A stretch of DNA of 64,000 nt from Sparassis latifolia (GCA_018466975.1 CM031558.1:1116001-1180000); one strand, 5' to 3'; positions 44,470 through 56,344 are shown, counted from the stretch's first letter. Notes: generated by a model from the letters alone, not told the origin. Program-made: numbers and translations.

Positions 44470-44949
44470 CGCGGCGTTGCACTTGGATGGAGAGGAGAAC
44501 GCCGTCACCAGCAACGACAAATGGTCAGACGGATCAGAGCTCTTGGAAAAGCTGCAGGTTTCAGCACTGGACACCTGGGCCATATCTTACAGGTTGTATC
44601 GCTTATATGTGGCTCGATGTTGTTACCTTTTCACGACTGTTGTGTATACTACACTTACGCTAGAGCGGGTGGGAAGCCCAGTGAAATGACATTATGACAT
44701 GATCTTGCACGAAAAAGATGGTGTTCCAGTCGTATAAACTTTTATCAGTACAAACAAGCAACAAATTACACGAATCAAGATGCAAGAGCATCCACAATCC
44801 AGAAATGAAGCACATCCGCTAGCGGGACCAAGTGATCTTGTATACACAATGCCAATGGAAACACTGAACACGCAGCTCTGAGAATTTAGTGGTGAGACCG
44901 CACAGCAGTATGATCCATGATAAGAAATCGACGCACTGGTTCCACTATA
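44470..44949. other. Convergent spacer after the Hsp70-like gene
   Basis: 480 bases between two 3' ends, AT-rich in its centre. No gene or repeat seen. Confidence 0.5.
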
Positions 44950-45824
44950 TTAATGCATGCCACCAAACTCGTCGGCGCTCATGCCCCTCGTCACACGCCG
45001 CCGCACGTCCGGCGAAAGGGGATCCATCCCAGGAGGTAGGTTCATGCCCATGTTGGCTCCACCCATGTTCATTCCCATGCGCATGGGGGACACGGACAAG
45101 CCGTCGTGCCCGCCACCAGCGCCATAAAACTGAGCGGGGGGAACTGAACCCATATTGGCGAAACCCATTCCGTGGTTTGCATACGGGTGCCGGGGAGAGG
45201 TGAGTGGAGGCGCGCCGTGAAATTGGCCAGGGTGCTGAGATTGCATTTGCGAAGTATGTGGAGAGCCATGACTGGGAGTACGGCGAATTTGTGGAGAGCT
45301 GGGTAGATCGGACGATTGCTTATTATCGCTGGATGATGACGGCTCGTCCCCGTCTTCCCGGCTTTCTTTCTGGTATTCGAGCAAAAGAGACGGGTCATAG
45401 TAGAGTTCAGAGTACTCATCAACTGCAAATCTGCGGCATGCGGGTGGCAGAATGGGACAAGAGAGAAGAAGGTTAGCAGGAGAAAACCGATATCCAGAAC
45501 ATATGAACGAACAGTTGGGTGCCGACGTCCCACTGGGGACCCCGTTCTGCACGGGCAGTCATGAGCAGAGAATTCCAGTCCGATGCATTTTCCTGCGACA
45601 GGACCCATTCAATATTTGCTCCTATCAACATATACAAAAGTGCATACAACAGCTTGTGCCAATGGGCTTGTTGGCTCGTCTGCCGTCTGCCGTATATCGA
45701 CGCGAACATGCTGCGTACGAGCAAGGGACTCAATATGTGAGGTCAAAACTGGTCCAATCCTCTGAGAGTTGTGGCGAGGGACATTGATTTTGATGTCCCG
45801 CGAGGATTTCGTGCTCGGTGACAT
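44950..45824 (-). CDS. Small conserved protein of unknown function with Met/Gly/Pro-rich tail
   Basis: I do not recognise this protein. From 45824: MSPSTKSSRDIKINVPRHNS and a helical block ending DEPTSPLAQAV. An intron (GTATGC...ATAG) leads to GANIEWVLSQENASDWNSLL and GPQWDVGTQ. The next donor GTTCGT and acceptor GCCGCAG join in phase to FAVDEYSELYYDPSLLLEYQ. After this the protein is disordered: Ser/Asp/Gln-rich, then HPGQFHGAPPLTSPRHPYAN, and a Met/Gly-rich segment (MRMGMNMGGANMGMNLPPGM). It ends RRRVTRGMSADEFGGMH. The ordered N-terminal half and the phase-consistent introns argue for a real gene of about 250 residues. Divergent from the coiled-coil gene at 46059. Confidence 0.62.
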
Positions 45825-46058
45825 GGTGCTTTGCTCTTCGGGATGGAGCTCTAAGCGCCCGTAATTGAAGAACGTCTCACGTGACGTCTCTGCGCGTCGT
45901 GTTCAGCCGCATGCTCGCTGCGATTTGCATCGAGGCCGGCGCCGACCCTATGCGTCCGCATTACAGCGTTTAGCCCGACTTTCTACCTGCTAACCGTTCA
46001 TTTCTATCATTATTTCTCATCTCACTCTAAAGTACTCACTAGAGAAGACGAACCATCC

Positions 46059-48370
46059 ATGGCGGCGCCACGCAGAGCACCCACTCCGCTGCGCTCCTCG
46101 ACCTCCTCCTCGCCTCTCGAAGCTATGATTGCCTCTAAACAGGCCCACATAGAAGAACTCGTTACGCAAACACGCACGCTCGAGCATACAATCTCCAAGC
46201 TGCGGGCGGCCCTCGGCGAGGAGCAGGTGCGGGCACAGGACGCGGTCTCCGCGTTGCAGAAGCGGTGGAAGGCAGAGCGCGCGGAGTGGCGCGACGGTTG
46301 CGAGACACTGCAGGCCGCACACCGCATCGCACACCTGCGTACCGCCGTAGAGCTCGACCGCGAGCGCGTGTCTGTGCTCAAGGAACGGGAGGAAGTGCGC
46401 CGCGAGCGGCTCGCGCGTCTGCAGCGCGACTTCCGCCTCGTCACGTTCCAACTGCGCGAGACGGAGCTGGAAGAACGCGTCGCGACATTAGAGGCCGAGA
46501 TTGGGGATGCGGAGCGTGCTGTCGAGAGGGAGAGACAGAAGCTGAGTGATGAGGTGGATGGCAAGGCAGGCGCTTTGGAGGCAAGGTGCGAAGGCCTTGC
46601 GGCACAGCTTCGCGACTCTGCAAAAGATTTGACCGACGCGCTTAAGGAGAAAGCTGATGTTAAGGTACGTCCTCTCGAATGTATTCTCTCCTATCTACAA
46701 GTTTGCTACAGGGATTTATGTCCTACTCTACGCTGTAGGACGCCATTTCTCGGCTCAAGACCGAGCACAATGCCTTGGTGGATTCTTCCAAGAAGACTGA
46801 GTCCACGCTTGAGCGAACAACACTCCACCTAGATGGCCTCAAGTCCACGCACGCGGAGCTGGAGAAGAAGCACGGTGAGGCCGAGCAAACTGTGGTTGAG
46901 CTCCGCCGGCAGCTCGAGAAGTGGCACAAACTTGAGAGCCGTGAAGGCGCTGAAATGGACGCTCTCCGCCGTGAGCGCATGGGACTTGTGGTGCAGGTGG
47001 AGACACTGCAGACGCAGGTCAAGGAGCTCGAGGAACGAGCGGAAGAGTTGGAAGGCACGGCTGAGACTGCAACAGAAAAGAGGAAGCAGAAAGACGAAGA
47101 ATACCGGGAAGCATTGGACGAGTGGAAGGTGAGCGTGATGAACTAGTGCATGCTGCTTTGTGGGTATTACTAGGTTGTTGTGCTGACGTGACATGGAAGA
47201 TAGCACTCGAGGAAGCTCAAGAAAAGGAAGAGAAACTGGAAGCGGAAGCAGAGGAACTAAGGGGGCAGCTGGAGGATGCGCAGAAAAAGATTAAGGCCCT
47301 GAAGGTTCATCTGAGCACGACGAAGACAGAAGCGAGGCAGGCTACGGTTGAACTACATTCTACACGTGAATCAAGTCCTAAGGCAGTCAAGAAGGTGAGC
47401 GTCGCAACGATCTCTGTACGGTCATCTTACAGGATTCATCAATCTTGTCAAGATGAAGCAGTCGAAGCGTACACCACCCGTCCGCGAGCTCTCGTCAACC
47501 TCTGAGAAGGAAGTGGATGAAGTCGAAGAAGTGGTTGTGGCGCCTTCTCCTTCACCCCAGCCGAAACGCAATAGCCGTTCCAAGCCGCGCAAAGCTCAGA
47601 AGGTTGATTCCACATCGCCGAAACTTGCCAGAAACCTTGACGTCGACAGCGATGAGGAGATTCAGGAAGTCGAACCTCCAAAGAAGACCAAGAGGCAACC
47701 GAAACCTCAGAGCAAGAATGGGAACGGAGACTCACGGACAGGCAAAAGTAAAACCAAAAGGAAACCCAGAAAAGACGAGGACGAGGAAGAGGTTGAGGTT
47801 GAGGTTGAGATCGTCGAGGATAAACGCATAGCCGGCAGAAAGGGCAAGCGGAAGGCCGAGGTTCTGGAAGAGGGGGACGTGGAGGAACCCAAGCCAGCCA
47901 GGAAGCGGAATAAGAAAAAGAGTGGCGACGAGGACGAGGACGAGGATAGCGGCACAAGGAACAAGGTACGACCGAAGGCCAAAGCTGCCACCGCAGCGAA
48001 ACCTTCCTCGAAGGATGCCCGCCGGAAGCCACCAGGTCGGGCACAGAGCAAGCAACCTCGACAGGACGACAGCTCGGACGAGGCGGTCGTTATAGGTGAT
48101 GGCACTCCTAAGAACAAGAAGCGGAGGCTCAACGTGTTCCCGACGGTCGCACCGATGAAGTTTGATTGGAATCCGCTCGCGACGGTACGTTTCCGATCTC
48201 TGGCTATGATATTCGGCTTTCTAAGCTCGGTACCGCTGCAGAGTGAGGGAAGTCTGAACATCCCAACAGAATTGTCTCCCGTCAAAGAAAGCGATGCGAT
48301 ACCTCCAAGAACTTCAGCGGCATTCAGAGCCGTGGGCTCAATGTTTGGGAGTTTCGGGAGTCGGCGGTAA
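46059..48370 (+). CDS. Nuclear coiled-coil protein with basic/acidic C-terminal region, function unknown
   Basis: Five exons: 46059-46664, 46739-47128, 47200-47394, 47433 to about 48183 and about 48241-48370, all with GT-AG borders in phase. Residues about 20-430 form one long coiled coil (TRTLEHTISKLRAALGEEQV, LERTTLHLDGLKSTHAELEK, LEAEAEELRGQLEDAQKKIK). The next 250 residues are disordered, alternating basic and acidic tracts (PPKKTKRQPKPQSKNGNGDS, DEDEEEVEVEVEIVEDKR, PARKRNKKKSGDEDEDEDSG), with several nuclear localisation signals. A conserved-looking end reads NKKRRLNVFPTVAPMKFDWN, then LNIPTELSPVKESDAIPPRT and FRAVGSMFGSFGSRR. The layout recalls spindle, kinetochore or chromosome scaffold proteins, but no signature confirms one. 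Confidence 0.78.
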
Positions 48371-48493
48371 TCCTCTATCTACTAGGGCAATGCAATCTAT
48401 GAGAGCACACTTAAGTATGTCCTTTATATAATTTGTTGCATATCATGATCAGTCTGAAGTTTGCATTGCTTGGGTGATTCAAATTGTGTATAT
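48371..48493. other. Short 3' flank preceding the inverted-repeat element
   Basis: AT-rich 3' region of the coiled-coil gene. It ends in TGTGTAT (48485-48491), the likely left target duplication of the adjacent element. Confidence 0.4.
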
Positions 48494-49112
48494 TGGTCTC
48501 GTACCCCGACGTGAGCGAGTAACGCACCCCACCACCGCCCTCGCTCTGACGTCTGGGCATTTCAACCGTGACATCCCCGCTCTTATCAGCCCTAAGCGAG
48601 ATTACTTGAGCCCGCGCCATCAATTGTCCTGCCTAAATCGGCAATTCTCTACACTTCCTCTGACTTTCGAGCCAGGATATCACCGCGTACACCCACTTTG
48701 TAGCAGTTGTGCTCTGTAATTAGCATATATGTACTATCTTGACAACGTACATGTAGTTTAATGAATTATATCAGTGATTGCGGCCGCAGAAAGCATGAAC
48801 TAACTGCAGACTCACTTACTTTCCTTAGTTTCTCACAGAGGTGTCTCAATCCTACTTATTCGTCTTGCGAGGGAACTCATATTGCATCACTTTTATATTT
48901 CTGCATGATCATGGCCTCCTCGCCAGCAATGCCCTCAAAAGTTGAGTATGAATCTCGACATTGAGCCTCTGTGCCTTCCCGAAAAGGCAGGATGATGGAT
49001 GGCGAAGGCTCTGATAAGAGCAAGGGGATTTTGTCATGGTTGAAATGCCCCAGACGTCAGAGCGAGGGCGGTGGTGGGGTGCGTTACTCGCTCACGTCGG
49101 GGTACGAGACCA
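48494..49112. mobile_element. Non-autonomous DNA transposon (MITE-like) with about 100-bp terminal inverted repeats
   Basis: The left arm 48494-48593 and right arm 49006-49112 are inverted copies of each other. The outer 70 bases (starting TGGTCTCGTACCCCGACGTG on the left and in the reverse complement of the right end) are almost identical; the inner part (TTCAACC, GACA, CTCTTATCAG) matches with small indels. The roughly 410-base centre has no coding potential. Flanks carry TGTGTAT on both sides (48485-48491 and 49114-49120), read as a 7-8 bp target-site duplication. It contains no transposase, so it depends on one in trans. Confidence 0.82.
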
Positions 49113-49631
49113 GTGTGTATGATTCTTGAGGGCAATGGAGCGACGTGGAGCGACGTGCTCTTACGTAACGCACGAGCGCGCATCGTGATTGCGGCTAGAT
49201 CATCGACAGCGAGCTCGACGGCGGGAGCGCCGCGGCTGCCAGCCTTGACCATATCTCTGAGTCTCTTACAATTAGCGATGGAGGCCCCTAGCGTCTCCTC
49301 GACCGCTTTGGCCAAATCTTGTGCTCAACGTTCAACAGTCGCAATTACCGTCGATCACAAGATCGGTGCTGCTGGATCGTCGAGCCTCAGGACAGTGGTC
49401 GACTTGACAGGTATCCGCAAGTTACTGTCGGGATGGGTTCACGATGTGCCAGTCTCAGAGAGCGGGGAGTCCTCTGATCGATTTCTTTGTACCAGATTCA
49501 CCATAAGGGGAGATACGACTCTTCGAGTAGTGCCGTATGTCTATAAAGAGCGCCAACCTGCCGCGACGTCCTTTTATCCACCGCCACCCTCGAAGGACTT
49601 CCTTGGCTCTTGACATAGTCACGATACCAAC
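49113..49631. other. Region between the inverted-repeat element and the F-box-like gene
   Basis: Both strands are open here: plus 49071-49613 and minus 49034-49315. The minus frame begins MAKAVEETLGASIANCKRLR, looks helical and runs straight into the transposon arm, so it might be a gene fragment truncated by the insertion. I cannot choose between strands, and neither has a known domain. The F-box-like gene promoter must lie here. Confidence 0.35.
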
Positions 49632-50960
49632 ATGTCGTGCAGCCTGTGCCGTCTCCCCTTCACACCTGGTCCTATCTCGGTGGATCCCCATCCACCTCCG
49701 CCAGGCATTCTGAGCGAGAAGTTGTACAACTACTTCCGATGGGGTGTGGCCATGGGGAGCTGGGTGCCCGGCGCGGTTACCAATTTAGAGTGGCTCGGTA
49801 AGAAACATGTCTGTCAGCTGCCTGTTGTCTGTGGATTACTCAGGCGAAGATACAGATAACAATTCGTTCGGCAATATGCCTTCCATCCCGATGGTGCTCA
49901 ACGTCCAATGGGAGTCACCGGGCGGAACTGTACGCGTCGATGTGCTGACTGGACTTCTCTTTGTTCATCTGACTGTTCTCCTCGAAGATCTTGGTGTGCC
50001 ACACTGTTTGCGCCACAATCGTCCGGGCGACGTTCGACGCCCAAGATGACTCCCTTCAAGCGTACACGGACCTCTGTCAGATTGAGAAGGTTCTCGGTCG
50101 CCCTATGATGGGAGCTCAAGGTGGTCGTTTATCTGACGTAGATTATGAGGGCGTCGGGCACAAGGTCGACCTTCGCCCATTCTGGGCGCTCAATAACGAA
50201 GAGCGTAATATTGAGTTCAACTGGCACGGCTTCATGTCCAACAACCTTGGGTGGATGCTGAACCGACCAGATGTGTACGTCATCCATCTCGGCTTTAGTG
50301 TCTTTCTAATTTATCTCGCGAGCACTCTAACAACGTCTCCGCAGGTTCCCGAGGTTCAGACCCACAGTTGCCGCAGAACGCCTCAATTTCGGGCCCTCGC
50401 CCATTGCTACGAGCGATATTTTGACTACCCAACCCGTGGACATCTTGCACGTCTTGTTATCCTACCTTTCGGACGCCTCCTTTGTGCTCCTTCTGTCCAC
50501 CTGTCGTTTGCTGCGGCGTCATGCTCTAACTACTCTCCAGCCGCATGCACGAGTCCGTGTGCTCGCCCTTGGGTGGGCAGTGCCACTTCCGCACGAATAT
50601 GCGCGAGCGGCCGAGCTTCGCGCCAAGAATGGGCAGGCGCCCGTGCCTATGGCGCACGCACAGGAGTCACCGTACGATGGCGATTGGATGCTGTACCTGT
50701 CGCATGTGCACCGCTCGGCGGGCATGCGTGTACGTCGTCATCTCTGGGCGATCGCCCTGGAGCTACGTCGTGCGTACGACGAGAAGTTGGAGCTAAGTGA
50801 GTATGCGGACGTCCAAGATGAGAACGGTAAGATGGTGCCGAGCAAGGCGAGGAAAGAGCTTGAGAAGTTGGTCGAGCCCTTGTTCTTCATAGGGCAGATC
50901 TTCAGAAACAAAGTTCCTCGGTCAGAGATGGCCAAATACATGCAAAATGCACCACAGTGA
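49632..50960 (+). CDS. F-box-like domain protein
   Basis: Probable substrate adaptor of an SCF ubiquitin ligase, a very large family in Agaricomycetes. The start at 49632 gives MSCSLCRLPFTPGPISVDPH; the CxxC could bind zinc with partners further on. The N-terminal domain continues ILSEKLYNYFRWGVAMGSW, IPMVLNVQWESPGG and, after introns, ATFDAQDDSLQAYTDLCQIE and FWALNNEERNIEFNWHGFMS. The F-box-like motif sits about two thirds along: QPVDILHVLLSYLSDASFVL, followed by LLSTCRLLRRHAL. The C-terminus is helical (LWAIALELRRAYDEKLELSE, LEKLVEPLFFIGQIFRNKVP) and ends YMQNAPQ. Placing the F-box late is unusual but seen in fungi. At least three introns. The internal borders between 49980 and 50060 are approximate. 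Confidence 0.68.
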
Positions 50961-53900
50961 ATGTGTATCATCAGGTTTGTACAGTATTTCGCCTCAGATT
51001 TATCATTTATGATCGACCTGCAGGTATTGTCGGGATAGAACTTCAGAAATCCTGTACTCGTTGTAAAATCAGTAGTTTGTCGATCAGTTCCGAAGATATT
51101 GCTCCTGTTGTCTTGTAGAACCATAATAGAAACTTTCCTACCCGGATGGCCAGGAAAGTGTACGAGTTGTTATTTAATTCTAAGGCCAACTGTGAAGTCA
51201 ATCTTCAACGAGGAAATGATTAGTACTGTCTAACCAGGTGGACGAGAATATGGCTCGTTCGTATTTAGTCACTTCCCTACCAAATGTGGAAAATGTAGAG
51301 TTGCGGTTTGATGCCGAGCTCTGACATACAGTACGCGCACTTCACCAGACCGTGAAAGACACGATATAAAAATTTTCTGATTGAGCTGAATTGGAGAGAG
51401 ATCGCCGAAGACACAGCGTTGTCCACATTCTATCTGAGATGTTTGCTGCCAGTGGCATGCCACTGGAAGGGCGTAGCAGCCGACCCAATGGATACTACTA
51501 GCAGGTTGGAGTTGTGCACCAGAAGGGGAAATGGGATTGGCACAGACGGCGCAAAGTCAGACGAACTATATGGAGTCCCAGACAGCCAGCTGAGATGCAT
51601 ATATCCGGTTTCCAGGCGACTTCTTCATGCAGTGGCAGTCCGCATGGTTTTCAACCACCATAGATGGCACTCACAAGGAGGAATATTACGTAGATGGGGC
51701 GAGTCGTCCGACATACTCATCACGCTTGGCTTTCTCCTGAATTCAACATACTGATCTTTGATACGGTATGCCAGTCCACTTACACTAGTGTCTTTCGTGG
51801 CCCATCGGATCATGATTCCATTCAGCATGCAAACCGTCGTCCGAATGGAAACGTTTTGGAAAACCCTCTCGGACTATTTAACGTAACGGTGGTGCAGAGT
51901 CAATGCTGTCGTTGTATTGCGATGTAATTCGGGCTGTAAGTACTTAGCTATTGAAGCTGGCATCATCATCTCGAACATTGCCGACGGAGTTACCCAGGAC
52001 CCCCGCGAATCCACTGAGAGCTCCGATGCACCCATCCCCGAAAAATGGGCCGCCGGAGGCAAAATGTTAGATCTCCGACCCCCGAAAATGGCGAAAAAGA
52101 CGTCGAAAGTTGCGTGCAAAACACCCCCGAAATGTGACCCTCCAACCTGAGGTTAGGTCCAGAACCCCCGAAAACTGAGGTTGGCTCAGGTTTCGGAGGA
52201 TGGGCCTAAAGTTTAGCCATATGTGGTGGTTTGGGAGGAAAGTTCTAGTAATTTGGCTCACAAAAGCTTGGGTTTGCGCAGGAAGCGAAATTTTTGTTCC
52301 GCAGGCTGTCGAACGTAATTCTAGGTGGCCGAATGTTCGATCCCACATACCCCGAAAACGGCCGACCCGCCGCCAGGTTGTGTGCAAACCCCCGAAACTA
52401 GGTGGTCGGCCACCCCCGAGAAATGTCGTCGCCGGGATCGGAGCTCTGAGTTGATTCGCGGGGTACCGTCCTAGTTACCCGCAGTAAATTTTGTGCGCTC
52501 ACGCTACATTGGGGGATAATTTTATCGTCGCCGCTGCACCGTCTGTTGCTGCTTGTGCAATAGATAGGCCAAGCTGCAGTTTTGGTATTTGGTAAGTCCA
52601 GAGTACACAGTAAGTTCTCACTACTACTCCAAGATTCCAAAATGTTGACCAGTGTTCACTCCTAGTATGAGATTTTGGCGTTCTCTGATAACCGGCAGAT
52701 TCGAGTGCAGTCGGGCAACTTGGGGGAAACTTGGTGGCGGACGCATATCTCGATTTATCTTCCATCGTATGCCAATCCCTAATCTCATCGTCCTTTGTGT
52801 CGCCGCTCTATCACGCTTGCAACACAACTGACCACAGGGCTAGCCTTGAACTGCATTGGTATGCCCTGAAGCGGTGTCTTCGGTGTCATGGTCTGCTGGA
52901 TATTGGTTGCATAACACAAATATTTTGATGTAGGTACGTTGTTGTTGAAATTCTGATGCTCTCCTAGATCTCAGGAATCTTCTCCGATATTTACTGTTGA
53001 ACAATCGCTTGACGTTCGCCACTCCTCCTGTACTTCTGTTGGTTGTGTGCTATTATCCTTGATGGCGCCGCCCGATGCTGGGATTTCCAGCGATTCGCAC
53101 TGGCCCACCATGCGAATTAGAAATGGATACCACCAGTGGCTATAACGAAGGCCAGCCTAGTACTTGTAAGAAGATCTGTTTGCGGCCCGGTGAAACATGC
53201 GAAGATAATGCAAATCACTTTCGGATGCTTAATATTACGGTACCGAGAGTTGTCGCCTATGAAGATTCGGTACTCAGGTGACCAAGGGAAGTGTTCCGGG
53301 GAAAGTGTGCATAGCGGACAAGTAGATGGCAGTACGAAAGACGTCGGATGTGTGCACGCGACGTGCGTAAAAATGATGGGTCGCCCTCCGAGTCGACGCA
53401 GAGTTCTTCCGGCCTACTTCAACCGCATCCATCGTGCTCAAGCATGTAGCAAGATCCAGCCTGTCACGTCTCGTAGAGTTCAGGGCAAGCTCTCGCATTT
53501 CATCCTGGTTAACTTTGATGCAGCATGTGCCATGATGTCCACAACATCAGACAATGCAACTTCCATATTCTCAAGCGGCCAGTGGACAGAATTGTCAGAC
53601 AACTAGTTGTCTGCCTTCAAGCACTCGATTTGGAGGTCATCAATGCTCTACACATTGTAGGCGATTGCACGGCGATTGGTTTCATGATGAGTGAAATGCT
53701 ACCTAAAGGCGCGCCATCTAACCATCGTGACTTCTCTGATTATCCTGATTTGTTCGGGTTGGGTGCTATATTTACTGCAACTGTACGGGACCGGGAACCG
53801 CTGAGAATGAAGGTGTCCCTTGTGACCTGTATGCGCGCACATCCTACGGCAACACCGTTCCTCAGGAACTCATCGCATGGCGCAGCGGCGCGGTCGAGCA

Positions 53901-54056
53901 TCATACGAATAGACGCCACATTTATAGAATCCGACTGGCATCCTAGTTCCGCAAGCGCGTATAAAGGATGCGGGTTAAGAGTCCCGCAAATGATTTCTCA
54001 GACTTCTTTCCCCAGCCTAACCCACGGGCTCGATACCAGCGTTTTCTGGCTCCAAC
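50961..54056. other. Gene-poor 3.1-kb region with a complete MITE
   Basis: No convincing gene. Open frames (for example 51419-51754 and 53136-53606, plus strand) have no domain, no plausible splice structure and compete with other frames. The clearest feature is the transposon at 51996-52472. The right end is the promoter of the sugar transporter. Confidence 0.5.
51996..52472. mobile_element. 477-bp MITE with perfect 8-bp target duplication and reiterated CCCCCGAAA motif
   Basis: The ends are inverted repeats of about 35 bases: the left end reads AGGAC then CCCCGCGAATC, ACT and AGAGCTCCGAT. The reverse complement of the right end reads AGGAC, a 4-base insertion GGTA, then the same blocks with two mismatches. 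Immediately outside, AGTTACCC is present on both sides (51988-51995 and 52473-52480), a perfect 8-bp target-site duplication. Inside, the motif (C)CCCCGAAA recurs about seven times (near 52034, 52080, 52126, 52166, 52349, 52389 and, as CCCCCGAGAAA, 52413), with an opposite-strand copy near 52190. There is no coding capacity. An 8-bp duplication fits hAT-type transposases, but the superfamily is not proven. Confidence 0.88.
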
Positions 54057-56344
54057 ATGTCTTCTGCCGCAGTCCTTGAGAAAGCCGAAGGAGATCCCAG
54101 TCGTTTTGAAGATGCAGCAAGCTTTGAGAAAGGGAAACAATATGGGAATCTGACCGCGTTGGCCCAGGCAGCGGCGACAGAACGTGCCCTAACGCCCCTA
54201 CAAGCCATCCGTACCTACTGGCGGGCATTCTTCTGGAGTATATTCATGTGCATGGGTGCCTTGCTCTGGGGTTATGATTCACAGGTGAGAATGTACTGAA
54301 TGTTGCTGGTCACTGGTGAGTTCGAGGTCTGGACTTGCAGGTTGGTGGAGGTCTTTTGTCAGTTCCATCTTTCCGACGGGACTTCGGATATGAGGCGGAT
54401 GGTGGATGGGTCCTGGCTGCTAGATGGCAGAGCGCATTTAACAGTATCAGTTCTATTGGGGGTATGTTCGGCGGTCTTTCACTCGGTTACATATCCGATA
54501 AATTTGGGTGAGACTCGGCGCTTCTTACTCATTGATACCGTTATTCATCTCTCCATTCGTCCATCGTAGACGCCGTGGTGCCGTCGTTCTTTGCTGCTTA
54601 GTGTCCATTACCGGAATCTTCATTCAATTCTTCACCCCTCCGCACAAGAATGGAATGCTCCTTGCAGGCAAACTCATCAATGGCTATGCGCTAGGTAAGT
54701 CTCGTGCACCTCAGAGACGATTATCATTGATTTTGGGTTTTCCATAGGCATGTATGTATCAGGTGCCAGTGCTTATAGTGCGGAAGTGTCTCCTTTGGCA
54801 CTTCGTGGCATCACTACTGCGTCAGTCAACTTGTGGATTGACCGTGAGTGCGGATCTTGTGGGTCAGTGACGAGAGTAGCATCTAACATCATTGCACTCC
54901 AAATAGTTGGTCAATTGTGAGCGGAACAAATGCTTATAAGATATCCCTTGTAACCGTGCCTAACAGCATGTCCAATGGTGTCATTGAGGGTACTGGCAAC
55001 TTCTCGAGTGCCTACGCTTACAGGTTGCCTTTGTATGTTCCGCAAGGTTTCCAGTTTTTGATGCTTTCTCTTACGTTCCGTCCCACAGTGCGTTGCAATG
55101 GATCTTCCCTGCCATTCTTCTGGCTGGTCTTCCTTTCGCTCCAGAGTCACCTTGGTGGCTTGTGCGCAAGGGCCGTGTGGAAGATGCACGCAAGGTGATC
55201 ATCCGGCTAGCTGGTGACAGCACCGATATCGATCTGCAATTGCATCAGATCTGTGAGACGATCGAGCTTGAGGAGACGTATGCTGCGAATTCGACGTACA
55301 TGGATTGCTTCAGAGGTCCATGACACTTGTCATGTCTCGAGAGCACAGATACTAACCAGACTTCTAGGTGTCAATCTCAGGCGTACCGTCATTGCATCCA
55401 TGGTGTTTGTGCTCCAACAGGCAGCCGGTGTCGTCTTTGTGCTCGGTTTCAGCACGTACTTCTTTGAATTAGCAGGTTTCGCGGATAGTAAGGCATTCCA
55501 GCTGGGTGTCGGCGTCACTGCTCTCGGAGTATGTATTTGCACTAAGTTTCTGTACTATCATTTCACTCACCAGAAGTATGAATTTTGCAGGTCGTCGGTA
55601 ACTTGCTTACGTTTTATACCGTCAACCGATATGGACGTCGTTTCATCTTTAACTGGACCATGCTCGCGTGTACAGTCGTACTCTTCCTCATTGGGTTCCT
55701 GTCTATTCCTACCTCACAGGGCGCTAAGTGGGCTATGTCTATCTTCGTGAGTTTCCTGACATTTGTCCAAAAACTCTGACGAATGAATCACTTCCATCGG
55801 TAGACTCTGGTGTATAACTTCATCTATCAGACGGGCATGTGCGTCTAATAGTACGGCTCATATGTCCGCAGTTTCTGACTATCTCTGTGCAGTGGTCCTC
55901 TCGGCTACGTTATCTTCGCTGAAGTCTCTAGTGCGAAACTTAGGTCTAAGACCATTGGTCTTGGTATTTTGACCAATTCAATGTGCGGCATGGTGGCAAA
56001 CATTGTCATCCCCTACCTGTTAGTGACTGCAGTCTACAGTAGTATTTATCTCTCACCATACTGACCTCCGACAGCGTGAACCCCGACGAGGCCAACTTGG
56101 GTGGCAAGGTCGGTTTCATTTTCGGGGGTCTCGCTGCATTCGGCACGATTTGGGCGTGGTTCTATATCCCTGAGACCAAGGGCCTCACCGTAGATCAGTG
56201 AGTACACTTCGCTATCCGACCTCCGTTGAATGCGGGTGAACCGCGCATCGCAGGATCGATACACTGTTCGAACGTGGCATCTCTCCGCGTCATTTCCAGT
56301 CAATAAATCTTGAGGAGGAGGAAGTGCCGGAGGTGAAGGCTTGA
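54057..56344 (+). CDS. MFS sugar transporter, maltose/alpha-glucoside permease-like
   Basis: Twelve-span sugar symporter. From 54057: MSSAAVLEKAEGDPSRFEDA, a hydrophilic N-terminus of about 60 residues, then the first span SIFMCMGALLWGYDSQV. Further family blocks: SISSIGGMFGGLSLGYISDK with FGRRGAVVLC; GKLINGYALGMYVSGASAY and AEVSPLALRG; the PESPWWL motif in LPFAPESPWWLVRKGRVEDA; VFVLQQAAGVVFVLGFSTYF; VNRYGRRFIFNWTML; the block GPLGYVIFAEVSSAKLRSKT; and FYIPETKGLTVDQIDTLFER. It ends EEEEVPEVKA, stop 56342-56344. Roughly nine short introns. The alpha-glucoside group is the best match from the long N-terminus and these motifs; the sugar is inferred. Confidence 0.9.

Noticed and set aside
51419..51754. 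Plus-strand frame in the gene-poor region
   Set aside because: No homology-like features and several competing frames; treated as non-coding.
53136..53606. 156-codon plus-strand frame upstream of the maltose-type transporter
   Set aside because: Starts without context, contains no domain and breaks off in a region with no splice consensus.
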